This document shows positions 55,501 through 62,846 of a DNA stretch of 64,000 bases, piece by piece. Below the pieces are notes generated by a model that saw only the letters and a list, made by a program, of their open reading frames with translations, made no database searches and was not told the origin of the DNA. This DNA is from Achromobacter agilis (GTDB lineage: Bacteria > Pseudomonadota > Gammaproteobacteria > Burkholderiales > Burkholderiaceae_B). A program made the translations under genes and the position numbers. The stretch covers positions 54,580-118,579 of the forward strand of contig NZ_UFQB01000022.1 in NCBI RefSeq assembly GCF_900496965.1, in the 5' to 3' direction. Numbering within the stretch: position 1 is the stretch's first letter; each line of letters starts with the position of its first letter.

Positions 55501-55722
55501 GTGAGCCGTGGGCACGCCGGCCGTGCCCTGCGCCAGGCCCTTGACCGCACGGGTCACGGTTTCGCCATAACCGGCCGCGAAAGCCGCCATGCCGCCGGCG
55601 ACCAGGCCGCCGCGCACCATCAGCTTGCGCCGCGCCTCGTCGCGCGGGTGGTCCGGCACGTCGGCCGCCGCTGCGCCGGGCTTGTCGTCTTTATGTTGCT
55701 TGTCCATTGCTTTCTTTTCCAT
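52507..55722 (-). CDS. ttrA: tetrathionate reductase catalytic subunit TtrA
   Basis: The 1071-residue molybdoenzyme has a Tat signal (RRKLMVRGGLVAGG, Arg31-Arg32). The [4Fe-4S] site is SSCLGCWTQCG (Cys107, 110, 114) with a later ATSCARG (Cys170). Cys286 in NHGSYCGQSF is the likely Mo ligand, the TtrA-type motif. Size and the ttrB-C-A gene order agree with tetrathionate reductases, which reduce tetrathionate to thiosulfate in the periplasm. A thiosulfate/polysulfide reductase is a less likely reading because those catalytic subunits are shorter. The gene follows ttrC by 16 bp. Confidence 0.9.
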   Translation of the reverse strand: MEKKAMDKQHKDDKPGAAAADVPDHPRDEARRKLMVRGGLVAGGMAAFAAGYGETVTRAVKGLAQGTAGVPTAHAVRGNSLTPEFRIDPLTGVLSAQPGQTVSPSSCLGCWTQCGVRLRVDTKENRILRVAGNPYHPLATTRPAAMETSVREVYAQLGGDNGLEGRATSCARGSAMLEQMNSPFRVLQPLKRVGGRGEGKWQTISFEQLVQEVCEGGDLFGEGHVEGLRALFDRETPLDPKNPEYGAKVNQFLFTESANEGRTPLIQRFAAQSFGTVNVSNHGSYCGQSFRVGTGAAFGDLKGMPHGKPDWDNARFGLFIGTSPAQSGNPFQRQARQLAEARVRPEETGFTYVVVSPMLPASSSLSAGSGNEWLPVNPASDLSLAMGLIRWILDNERFNARMLSQPGPAAMQAAGETAWTNATHLVVAEDGHPRRGSFLRGADLGWPRPADAGEKWEDVYVVRLEDGTLAPHTVAGPATLFVDEAVAVPGMEGAPPPMRVRSSLSLLREEARRKTLDEYAELCGVPAAKIASLAERFTSYGKLAVADAHGGTMSGAGFYTTYAIAMLNTLVGNLNVEGGLLLDAGPFPPYGPGPRYNIAGFANRAAPKGVSLSRNRFPYEKSSEFKRKRAAGQSAYPADAPWYPATGGLSSEMLASALAGYPYRAKVWFNHMSNPVYGIAGFKNVAFDKLKDPRVLPLSVSINPFINETNALADYIVPDTVTYESWGVSAPWADVVAKASTVRWPAVQPRVARNAAGEPVCLETFLIACAKRLGMPGFGANAMSDKDGAKYALDTPEDFFLRGMANIAFAAGRPVPEASDDDMALTGVDRYGALLQQKLKPGEWRQVAMLMSRGGRFDKLEDAWVGEGPARRTRLAYAKPLHIWSEELAGFRHSMTGERYSGCPTWYPTRLADGRDMRAEYGKQDWPFLLSSFKSNLMSSMSIGVNRLRQVHPHNPVSINRQDGERLGIRNGDAVRIVTPGGAVTGLALLRDGIQPGAVGIEHGYGHTELGARAHVVDGKPMPHDPALRAGVNLNDLGFSDATRGEHANVWIDWVSGAAVRQGLPARIERV

Positions 55723-55738
55723 GTTCTTTCTTCTTGCG

Positions 55739-56773
55739 TCAGGCCGCCATGCCCCGCTGGCGCGCGGGGAACAACTCCAGGGCGTAGGTCACGGCGGCGA
55801 CCAGCGCCACGCACAGGCCCAGCACGCCCACCATGCCGAGCAGGCCATCGCTGCCCCAGGGCATGTCGTACAGATAGAGGCCGGCGCCGTACTTCGGCAC
55901 GCCCTGCACGCTCATGAACACGACCCAGCGGAAGATCCAGGCGGCGGCCAGCATGGTCAGCGCCAGCGCGGCCGAAGGCAGGGGCTCGGCCAGCGTCCGG
56001 GCCGGACGCTGCAACAGCGCGATCATGCAAAAGGCCGTGATCACCGCGCCGGCCAGGCTGACGCGCCAGATCGGGAAGTCCGCGAACAGGCGCAGGGCCG
56101 CGTCGAAGGACGGGTCCATGCCCAGCATGCCCAGCAGCGCCCAGGCGCCGGCGCCCAGCGCCATCATCACGACGGCGGTCAGGCTCAGGCGGCGCAGCAT
56201 ATCCACCGGCAGGGCCCGCATGCCGCCGGGCAGCCAGCGGCCCATCAGGAACATGGCGCCCAGCGCGCCCAGCCAGGCGGTCAGCGCGAAGTTCACGGGC
56301 AGGAACACCGTGTGCCACAGGGGCCGCGAACGCAGCACCATGACTTCGGCGCCGGTGTAGACCAAGATGGACAGCGCGGATACGGCCAGCGCCGCGCCCA
56401 CCGCGCGCATCCAGCCGCTGCGGCCCCACCACCATGCCGCGCAGAACAGCAGGGACAGGGTCACGAACACCGGCAGCAGCAGCGCGCCCAGCCACATCCA
56501 CGACCAGGGCGTGAAATGCGCGTAGAAATGCCAGAAGCGCCCCGGCTGGTGCAGGTCGGCCAGAAGCGAAACCGGCGCGGCGATGGCGCTGACCAGCAAC
56601 ACCGTCACCGCCGCGGGCAGCAGCCGGCGCGCGGGCGAACCGGCGCGCCCGAAGGCCGCGAACGCGGCGGTCAGCGCGGTGGTGGCGCTGATGCCGATAA
56701 GAAAGAAGTACTGCACGGCCCAAGGCAGCCAGGCGGCATCGTAGACCGGCGTGAGCAATTCCGAGATCTGCAT
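55739..56773 (-). CDS. ttrC: tetrathionate reductase membrane subunit TtrC (NrfD family)
   Basis: The 344-residue protein starts at ATG 56773. It has about nine hydrophobic segments of NrfD/PsrC type, beginning PVYDAAWLPWAVQYFFLIGISATTALTAAFAAFG, and RFWHFYAHFTPWSWMWLGALLLPVF. It anchors the complex and oxidises menaquinol or ubiquinol, passing electrons to TtrB. It sits between ttrB and ttrA. Confidence 0.9.
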   Translation of the reverse strand: MQISELLTPVYDAAWLPWAVQYFFLIGISATTALTAAFAAFGRAGSPARRLLPAAVTVLLVSAIAAPVSLLADLHQPGRFWHFYAHFTPWSWMWLGALLLPVFVTLSLLFCAAWWWGRSGWMRAVGAALAVSALSILVYTGAEVMVLRSRPLWHTVFLPVNFALTAWLGALGAMFLMGRWLPGGMRALPVDMLRRLSLTAVVMMALGAGAWALLGMLGMDPSFDAALRLFADFPIWRVSLAGAVITAFCMIALLQRPARTLAEPLPSAALALTMLAAAWIFRWVVFMSVQGVPKYGAGLYLYDMPWGSDGLLGMVGVLGLCVALVAAVTYALELFPARQRGMAA

Positions 56774-56792
56774 GGATATCCCCTTCGGAGGC

Positions 56793-57563
56793 TCAATGGC
56801 CGCCAGCCAGCCGCACGCCGGCCTGGCCGTCGACCTGATGGACGAACGCATCGGGCAGGCCGATGTAATAGACGTGGGGATCGGTCTTCATTTCGGGCTT
56901 GAGCACCTTGATGTCGGCCTTGTGCTCGGCCAGCAGCTGGGAAATGGCGCTGTCGGGATCGTTCAGGTCGCCGATGACGCGGGCGCCGCCGACGCAGCTT
57001 TCCACGCAGGCCGGCAGCAGGCCGGCTTCCAGCCGGTGCTCGCAGAACGTGCACTTGTCGGCGGTCTGGGTTTCATGATTGATGAAGCGGGCGTCGTACG
57101 GACAGGCCTGCACGCAATACGCGCAGCCGACGCAGCGTTCGTTGTCGACCAGCACGATGCCGTCTTCGCGCTGGAACGTGGCCTGCACCGGACAGACCGG
57201 CACGCAGGGCGGGTTGTCGCAGTGGTTGCACAGGCGCGGGAGCATCACCATGGAGGTGGGGCCGCCGGCGTCGGGCGTGACCTCGTATTGCAGGACGGTG
57301 GTGCGGAACTGCCCGATCGGGGGCAGGTTTTCCATGGAACAGCTGACCGTACAGGATTGGCAGCCGATGCATTTGCGCATGTCGACGACCATGCCATAGC
57401 GCTTGCCCGGCATACCCGGGCGGCGCGGCGGCTGGCCGTTAAGGCCAGTGGCCTCGGCCTGGATGGGAATAACGGTGGCCGCCGCCCCTAGCCCAAGAAG
57501 TCCTTTGAGGAAGCCTCGTTTACCCGGCAAAGGCGTTTCCGGGGGGCTGGCGGGGGTATGCAT
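56793..57563 (-). CDS. ttrB: tetrathionate reductase iron-sulfur subunit TtrB
   Basis: From ATG 57563 the product has 256 residues (TTG 57581 is in frame). Four ferredoxin-type clusters are visible: CIGCQSCTVSC, CNHCDNPPCVPVC, CVGCAYCVQAC and CTFCEHRLEAGLLPAC. The N-terminal export signal is GKRGFLKGLLGLGAAA, with Lys-Arg in place of the usual twin Arg. The Salmonella TtrB Tat signal is known to have this same KR form, which supports the identity. TtrB carries electrons from TtrC to TtrA. A perfect FNR box lies upstream. Confidence 0.92.
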   Translation of the reverse strand: MHTPASPPETPLPGKRGFLKGLLGLGAAATVIPIQAEATGLNGQPPRRPGMPGKRYGMVVDMRKCIGCQSCTVSCSMENLPPIGQFRTTVLQYEVTPDAGGPTSMVMLPRLCNHCDNPPCVPVCPVQATFQREDGIVLVDNERCVGCAYCVQACPYDARFINHETQTADKCTFCEHRLEAGLLPACVESCVGGARVIGDLNDPDSAISQLLAEHKADIKVLKPEMKTDPHVYYIGLPDAFVHQVDGQAGVRLAGGH

Positions 57564-57628
57564 AAAAGGTTCTCCAAGCAACTTATCTGCTACGTGAATT
57601 AACTTATCACCTGGAGTTATATAGAGAC

Positions 57629-57642
57629 TTGATTTGAATCAA
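57629..57642. promoter_or_regulatory. perfect FNR/ANR box upstream of ttrBCA
   Basis: TTGAT-TTGA-ATCAA is an exact match to the FNR/Anr half-sites TTGAT-N4-ATCAA. Its centre lies about 72 bp from the ttrB ATG. A start site 41.5 bp downstream would fall near 57594, with TAAGTT as a possible -10 element at 57601-57606 (minus strand), the class II arrangement. Confidence 0.87.
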
Positions 57643-57691
57643 CCGGGGACGGATTGCCCGGGTTTTCCCGCGCTTTAGCGGCCGCCCGCCC

Positions 57692-58231
57692 TCAATCCCG
57701 CAGCGTGAGCGCCCGGCGCCAGGCGGCCAACTTCTGCTCGAACGAGACCGCCGCGTGCGCGGGGCTGGTCGAAGGCAGGTCGACGTATTCCAGGCTGGCG
57801 GCGAGGCCGGGCAGCACGTGGCGCCGGTAGAGGGAGGCGGCCTTGCCGCCGTTGAAACACACGCGGACGATGGCCGGGTGGCGTTCCAGGAATGCGGCGA
57901 AATCGTTGGCGACCAGGGTGTCGCCGCGGATGTCGGCATCCAGGCTGCCGGGGCGCTCGCAGGCTTGCAGCACGTCCCAGAGGGCGACGCCGGCCGCCTG
58001 CAACGCAAGCAGGCGATCGGGGTAGTCCAGCGCGGGATCGAAGCCGTGCGCGGCGGCCGCGATGGGCCAGAAGGCGTTGCGCGGATGCGCGTAATAGCGG
58101 GCCTGCCTGAGCGAGGCCACGCCGGGCATGGAGCCCAGCACCAGAATGCGGGCGTCGGGCGCCGCCACCGGGGCAAAGCCCCGCACCTGGTCGTTTTGCC
58201 CTGCCCGGGCCGGGTCCGCACTGGTTCGCAT
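57692..58231 (-). CDS. uracil-DNA glycosylase superfamily, deoxyinosine (hypoxanthine) glycosylase-like
   Basis: From ATG 58231 (the frame stays open to 58273) the protein has about 179 residues. It shows ILVLGSMPGVASLRQARYYAHPRNAFWPI near residues 30-58, the UDG-fold motif of the DNA-deoxyinosine glycosylase group, then a late LPSTSPAHA. Members remove deaminated bases, especially hypoxanthine. The gene stands alone beside ttr and has no functional link to it. Confidence 0.85.
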   Translation of the reverse strand: MRTSADPARAGQNDQVRGFAPVAAPDARILVLGSMPGVASLRQARYYAHPRNAFWPIAAAAHGFDPALDYPDRLLALQAAGVALWDVLQACERPGSLDADIRGDTLVANDFAAFLERHPAIVRVCFNGGKAASLYRRHVLPGLAASLEYVDLPSTSPAHAAVSFEQKLAAWRRALTLRD

Positions 58232-58397
58232 GGCGACAGGATACGCGAGGCGGCGCGGCCCGGCCGCCCGCACCCCACCGTCCGATAGGTAGAACAGTGC
58301 TTATCAGTAGCAGGGACTACCGCCACGGGCGTTGCGCCCTTATCTTCATAGTCATGACGAACGGCCCCGCAGGGGCCGCGCAACAGGAAATACGACC

Positions 58398-59261
58398 ATG
58401 AAGAAGATCCTCGGTTTGCACGCCAGCCCCCGTCCCCACTGGGTGGGCGACGGCTTTCCGGTGCGCTCGATGTTTTCCTATAACGACAAGGGCAAGAACA
58501 CCAGCCCGTTCCTGCTGCTGGACTATGCCGGCCCGGCCCAATTCGAGCCCGCCGACCATCCCCGCGGCGTAGGACAGCATCCGCATCGCGGCTTCGAAAC
58601 GGTGACCATCGTCTACAGCGGCGAAGTCGAGCACCGCGATTCCACCGGCAACGGCGGCGTCATCGGTCCCGGCGACGTGCAATGGATGACGGCGGCTTCG
58701 GGCATCCTGCACGAGGAGTTCCATTCCCCCGCGTTCACCCGCAAGGGCGGCGAACTGGAAATGGTGCAGCTTTGGGTCAACCTGCCCGCCAAGGACAAGA
58801 AGGCGCCGGCGGGCTACCAGGGCATTCTCAATGCGGACATCCCGGTGGTGACGCTGCCGGACGATGCGGGCACGCTGCGCGTGATCGCGGGCAGCTACGC
58901 GGGCCAGGCCGGCCCGGCGCGCACCTTCACGCCCATGGACGTGTGGGACGTGAAGCTGGCCGCCGGCAAGTCGGCGACCTTCCCGGTGGCCGCCGGCCGC
59001 AATAGCATGCTGGTGATGCTGCGCGGCACGGTGCTGGTCAACGGCGAATCCGTCGCCCGCGACGCGCAACTGGCCCTGTTCTCGCAAGAGGGCGAGGACA
59101 TCACTGTCGAAGCCAACAACGACGCGATGTTCCTGGTGCTCAGCGGCGAGCCCATCGATGAGCCGGTGGTCGGCTACGGCCCGTTCGTGATGAACACGCA
59201 GGCCGAGATCGTTGAAGCCATCCAGGACTTCAACGCCGGCCGCTACGGCAAGATGCACTGA
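58398..59261 (+). CDS. pirin family protein
   Basis: The 287-residue bicupin starts at ATG 58398. It contains the pirin N-terminal motifs QHPHRGFETVTIVYSGEVEHRDSTGNGGVIGPGDVQWMTAASGILHEEF, with the metal-binding His residues and Glu, and a C-terminal pirin_C domain. Some bacterial pirins have quercetinase activity; others bind enzymes such as pyruvate dehydrogenase. Its stop overlaps the convergent LysR gene by 19 bp. Confidence 0.93.
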   Translation: MKKILGLHASPRPHWVGDGFPVRSMFSYNDKGKNTSPFLLLDYAGPAQFEPADHPRGVGQHPHRGFETVTIVYSGEVEHRDSTGNGGVIGPGDVQWMTAASGILHEEFHSPAFTRKGGELEMVQLWVNLPAKDKKAPAGYQGILNADIPVVTLPDDAGTLRVIAGSYAGQAGPARTFTPMDVWDVKLAAGKSATFPVAAGRNSMLVMLRGTVLVNGESVARDAQLALFSQEGEDITVEANNDAMFLVLSGEPIDEPVVGYGPFVMNTQAEIVEAIQDFNAGRYGKMH

Positions 59262-60178
59262 GCGGCACGGGGCCGGCCTACCTGGGCCGGCCCCGTGCGC
59301 GCATGTTCCTTGATCAGGCGCACGAAACGCTGCACCTGCCGGCTGGGACGCTCGAAGCGCGAACGCACCAGGCTCAGCGAAAGCGGGATCGACTCCCGCA
59401 GCGGCCGCGTCACTACGCCAGGCCAGCCCTGCTGCCCGACGGAGAACTGGTCGACGATCGCCACGCCTGCCCCCGCCCGCACCAGCGCGCAGGCCAGCTC
59501 CGCCCGCACGATATCCACCGCGGCGGTCCAGCTGACGTTGGCGCGCTGGAACGCCGCGGCCACGAGCTGCCCGAAAGGGATGTTGCGGCTGTAGAGAATC
59601 AGCCGGCAATTGGCCAGCTCGGCCAGGCCCACCGCCGGCTGCGACGCCAAGGGGTGGCCCTGCGGCAGGATGCAGACCATCTCGCCCGTGGCCAGCGGCT
59701 CCACCACCAGATTGGGGTGGTCGATCGGCAACACCGATACGGCCAGTTCCGCCTTGCGCCCCAGCAGTTCGTGCGCCATGTCGGCCAGCAGCGTGGTGTG
59801 GTACTTGAGCCGGACGTTGGGATAGAGCTCCAGGTATTGCGCGATGACGGGCGGCACGAAGTTCAGCGCAAGGCTGGGACTGGAACACAGCGTCAACGCG
59901 CCCTCCGGCCGCTTGGCCAGATCGCGGGCCAGCTCGTCGATGCGCAGCGCTTCCTCGAACAGCGGCCCCACCTCCTGGAACAGGCGATGCGCCTCCGGGG
60001 TGGGCGTGAGCTTGCCCTTGTCCCGTTCGAACAGCTGCAGGCCCAGGCTCAATTCGGTATGGGCGATGAGGCGGCTGATGGCCGGCTGCGACACGAAGAG
60101 CAGTTTGGCCGCCCCGTTCATGGAGCCGGTCAGCATCACGGCCCGGAAGACTTCCATTTGCCTGAGCTTGAAACGCAT
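59243..60178 (-). CDS. LysR family regulator, divergent from hydroxyisobutyrate-dehydrogenase-like gene
   Basis: The 311-residue protein has the winged helix MEVFRAVMLTGSMNGAAKLLFVSQPAISRLIAHTE and an effector domain with PLATGEMVCILPQGHPLAS. It diverges from the dehydrogenase/TTT-binding-protein/DUF1185 unit, which it probably controls. The last codons encode part of a 14-bp perfect hairpin shared with the 3' end of the convergent pirin gene. Confidence 0.92.
   Translation of the reverse strand: MRFKLRQMEVFRAVMLTGSMNGAAKLLFVSQPAISRLIAHTELSLGLQLFERDKGKLTPTPEAHRLFQEVGPLFEEALRIDELARDLAKRPEGALTLCSSPSLALNFVPPVIAQYLELYPNVRLKYHTTLLADMAHELLGRKAELAVSVLPIDHPNLVVEPLATGEMVCILPQGHPLASQPAVGLAELANCRLILYSRNIPFGQLVAAAFQRANVSWTAAVDIVRAELACALVRAGAGVAIVDQFSVGQQGWPGVVTRPLRESIPLSLSLVRSRFERPSRQVQRFVRLIKEHARTGPAQVGRPRAAQCILP
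59265..59298. other. 14-bp perfect hairpin at the pirin/LysR 3' overlap
   Basis: GCACGGGGCCGGCC (59265-59278) pairs exactly with 59285-59298 around a 6-base loop. It starts 3 bp after the pirin stop and lies within the 3' coding end of LysR. It lacks a T-tract. A bidirectional stop or 3'-end stabiliser is possible. Confidence 0.5.
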
Positions 60179-60188
60179 GGCTGACCCG

Positions 60189-60203
60189 ATAATCGTTTGT
60201 TAT
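60189..60203. promoter_or_regulatory. weak LysR-type dyad ATAA-N7-TTAT
   Basis: ATAA (60189-60192) and TTAT (60200-60203) form a short inverted repeat in the divergent LysR/dehydrogenase region, 11 bp upstream of the LysR start. The arms are only 4 bp, so the call is tentative. Confidence 0.28.
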
Positions 60204-60303
60204 ATCCCCTGGCCAACTTAGCATAACTGCCGAATCCAGGCATTCATTAGCATTCCAGACGGCGCCTGGCACGTTTTCCAGGGCGATTCGATAAAGGGAA
60301 TGC

Positions 60304-61212
60304 ATGACGCTGAAGATAGGATTCGTCGGCCTGGGCATGATGGGCCTGCCGATGCTGGACAACCTCGCCCGCGGCGGGGACGACTTCGACATCCTGGCCT
60401 ATGACCGCGACCCCGCGCGCCTGGACCGCCTCGCCGCGCATCCGGCCTGGAACCGTACGCTCAGGCCCGCTGCCGACCTGCGGGCCCTGGCCGCCTGCGA
60501 CGTGGTCATCACCATGCTGCCGGACAGCACCATCACCAACGCCGTGATCGAAGGCGAGGACGGGCTGGCCGCCGTCATGCGCGCGGGTTCGGTGCTGCTG
60601 GACATGGGGTCGTCCAACCCCGCCGAGACGCTGCGGCTGGCGCCCCGCCTGCGCGCAGTCGGGGTGACGCTGATCGATGCGCCGGTATCGGGCGCGGTGG
60701 CCAAGGCCGCCGCCGGGACGCTGGCCATCATGGTCGGAGCCGATGCCGCCGGCCTGGAGCGCGTGCGTCCGGTGCTCTCGCGCATGGGCGCCTCGCTCAT
60801 CCATACCGGCGCGGTGGGTTCCGCCCACGCCATGAAGGCGCTCAACAACTATGTCTATGCGGCCGGCCTGCTGGCGGCCAGCGAAGCGCTGCTGATCGCC
60901 CAGCGCATGGATCTGGACCTTGATGTGTTCACCGACGTGCTCAATGCCTCCAGCGGCCGCAACGTGGCCACCGAGACCAAGCTGCGGCAATTCGTCGTGC
61001 CGGGCACCTATAACGGCGGCTTCGCCCTGGCGCTGATGGCCAAGGACCTGCGCACCGCCGATGCGCTGCAGGCGCTGGCCGGCGTTTCTGCCACGCAACT
61101 GTCGCTGTGCACGGCGCTATGGCAGCGCGCGCGCGAAGCGCTGCCCGCCGGCGCCGACAACACCGAGATCCACCGCTACCTGGAGCGCCTGAACGCTCCC
61201 GCGCCGGCCTGA
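60304..61212 (+). CDS. NAD(P)-dependent beta-hydroxyacid dehydrogenase (3-hydroxyisobutyrate dehydrogenase-like)
   Basis: The 302-residue protein has GFVGLGMMGLPMLDNLAR (residues 6-23) as its NAD motif, VVITMLPDS, the substrate-binding DAPVSGAVAKAAAGTLAIMVGAD, and the catalytic Lys in HAMKALNNYVYA. The family includes 3-hydroxyisobutyrate, tartronate semialdehyde and L-threonate dehydrogenases; the substrate is not determined. It leads an operon with a TTT-type binding protein and a DUF1185 gene. Confidence 0.92.
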   Translation: MTLKIGFVGLGMMGLPMLDNLARGGDDFDILAYDRDPARLDRLAAHPAWNRTLRPAADLRALAACDVVITMLPDSTITNAVIEGEDGLAAVMRAGSVLLDMGSSNPAETLRLAPRLRAVGVTLIDAPVSGAVAKAAAGTLAIMVGADAAGLERVRPVLSRMGASLIHTGAVGSAHAMKALNNYVYAAGLLAASEALLIAQRMDLDLDVFTDVLNASSGRNVATETKLRQFVVPGTYNGGFALALMAKDLRTADALQALAGVSATQLSLCTALWQRAREALPAGADNTEIHRYLERLNAPAPA

Positions 61213-61255
61213 ACCGCCGCGCGCCGACCATAACGACATCCAACAGGAGACAACC

Positions 61256-62230
61256 ATGAAACGACCCGCCGCCGCACGCAAGCTGGCGCTCGGCCTGGGC
61301 GCGGCCCTGCTTGCCGCCGCCGGCGCCCGCGCCGCGCCTTATCCCGACCACCCCATCCGCATGGTCGTGCCGTTTCCGCCCGGCAGCATCACCGACGTAG
61401 TGGCCCGCAGCCTGGGCAAGGTCATGGGCGACGACCTGGGCCAGCCCGTGGTGGTGGAAAACAAGCCGGGCGCCAACGGCATCATCGGCACCCACGACGT
61501 GGCCCGCGCCAAGCCCGACGGCTACACGCTGGTGGTGGTGGGCGTGTCCACCGCCGCCAGCGGCGTGAGCCTCTTCAAGGATCTGCCCTACAACCCCGCC
61601 ACCGACCTCGCGCCCATCGGCGCCGTCGCCGAGACCCCCTACCTGCTCGTCGGCTCGCCGCGCATGCCTGGCGCCAAGGTGTCCGACCTGTTCGCCTACG
61701 GCGCGCAGCACCCGGGCAAGCTCACCTATGCCTATGGCTCGGGCAGCGCGCAGGTGTTCGGCGCCAAGCTGGCCGCCATGGGCAAGATCAACGTCACGCC
61801 GGTCCCGTACCGCGGCGGCCCGCAGGCGCTCACCGACGTCATCGGCGGCACGGTCGACCTCACCTTCACGGACCTGGCCAACGGCCTGCAGCAGGCGCGC
61901 GCCGGCAAGGTCAAGACCTATGGCGTCAGCACCCCGGAACGTTTCCCGCTGGCGCCCGACATTCCCACGCTCAATGAAACTGGCGCGCCCGGCTTCAACC
62001 TGACCGTCTGGTTCGGACTCATGGGCCCCGCCGGCCTGCCCGGCCCGGTGCTCGACCGCCTGTCGCAATCGCTGGGCAAGGCCCTGGCCAACGACGAGCT
62101 CAAGCAAACCTACGCCCGCCAGGGTCTGACCGTGAAAGTGCAGACTCCGGCCGAATTCGGCGGCTTCGTGCGTGCCGAAATCGACAAATGGGCCGCCATC
62201 GTCAAGGAAACCGGCATTGCGCCGCAATGA
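61256..62230 (+). CDS. tripartite tricarboxylate transporter substrate-binding protein (Bug family)
   Basis: The 324-residue protein (AGGAGA before ATG 61256) has a signal peptide (residues 1-27, LALGLGAALLAAAGARA-AP) and Bug family features: YPDHPIRMVVPFPPGSITDVVARSLGK, VVVENKPGANGIIGT, GKLTYAYGSGSAQVFGAKLA and VPYRGGPQALTDVIGGTVDLTF. Bug proteins bind carboxylates or amino acids for TctAB permeases; no tctA or tctB is adjacent. Expansion of this family is typical of Bordetella and relatives. Confidence 0.95.
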   Translation: MKRPAAARKLALGLGAALLAAAGARAAPYPDHPIRMVVPFPPGSITDVVARSLGKVMGDDLGQPVVVENKPGANGIIGTHDVARAKPDGYTLVVVGVSTAASGVSLFKDLPYNPATDLAPIGAVAETPYLLVGSPRMPGAKVSDLFAYGAQHPGKLTYAYGSGSAQVFGAKLAAMGKINVTPVPYRGGPQALTDVIGGTVDLTFTDLANGLQQARAGKVKTYGVSTPERFPLAPDIPTLNETGAPGFNLTVWFGLMGPAGLPGPVLDRLSQSLGKALANDELKQTYARQGLTVKVQTPAEFGGFVRAEIDKWAAIVKETGIAPQ

Positions 62231-62264
62231 CCGTTCCGTTCAACCTCTTCCGGACACTTCCCTC

Positions 62265-62846
62265 ATGTCGCTGATCGATATCCGCAAACGCTGCCTCATC
62301 GTCGAAACCACCTTCCATGAAAATGGCCCGCCGCCCGGGACGCCGCTCAAGCTCGCGGCCTCCTGCGCCGTCATCCGCAACCCCTACGCCGGCCGCTACG
62401 AACCGGATCTCATGCCCTTCATGGCCGAACTGCGCAGCCTGGGCACGCTGCTGGCGACCGAGCTGGTCGACACGCTGGGCGGCAAGGACAACATCGAGGT
62501 CTACAGCAAGGCCGCCATCGTGGGCCTGGACGGCGAAATGGAACATGGCGCGGTCTGGCATGAAGCCGGCGGCTGGGCCATGCGCACCGTGCTGGGCGAG
62601 CCCAAGGCCATGGTGCCGGCCGTGAAGGCCGTGGCGGTGGCCGGCTACCGCATGATGGTGCCGGTGCACTATATCCACGCCTCGTACGTGCGCAGCCACT
62701 TCAACAGCATCGAGATCGGCATCCAGGACGCCCCGCGCGCCAACGAGATCCTGTTCGCCCTGGTCATGGGCACGGGCGGCCGCGTGCATTCGCGCCTGGG
62801 CGGACTGACCAAGGAAGCGGTTTCGGTGCACGACGGCCAGCGCTAG
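62265..62846 (+). CDS. DUF1185 family protein (so-called amino acid synthesis protein)
   Basis: The 193-residue protein starts at ATG 62265, 34 bp after the Bug gene. It matches DUF1185 with RKRCLIVETTFHENG, SCAVIRNPYAGRYEPDLMPFM, EVYSKAAIVGLDGEMEHGAVWHE and NEILFALVMGTGGRVHSRLGGL. The Asp/Glu/His residues could form an active site, but the activity is not known. It often occurs in amino-acid or carboxylate catabolic clusters. Its stop shares CTAG with the convergent GntR gene. Confidence 0.88.
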   Translation: MSLIDIRKRCLIVETTFHENGPPPGTPLKLAASCAVIRNPYAGRYEPDLMPFMAELRSLGTLLATELVDTLGGKDNIEVYSKAAIVGLDGEMEHGAVWHEAGGWAMRTVLGEPKAMVPAVKAVAVAGYRMMVPVHYIHASYVRSHFNSIEIGIQDAPRANEILFALVMGTGGRVHSRLGGLTKEAVSVHDGQR

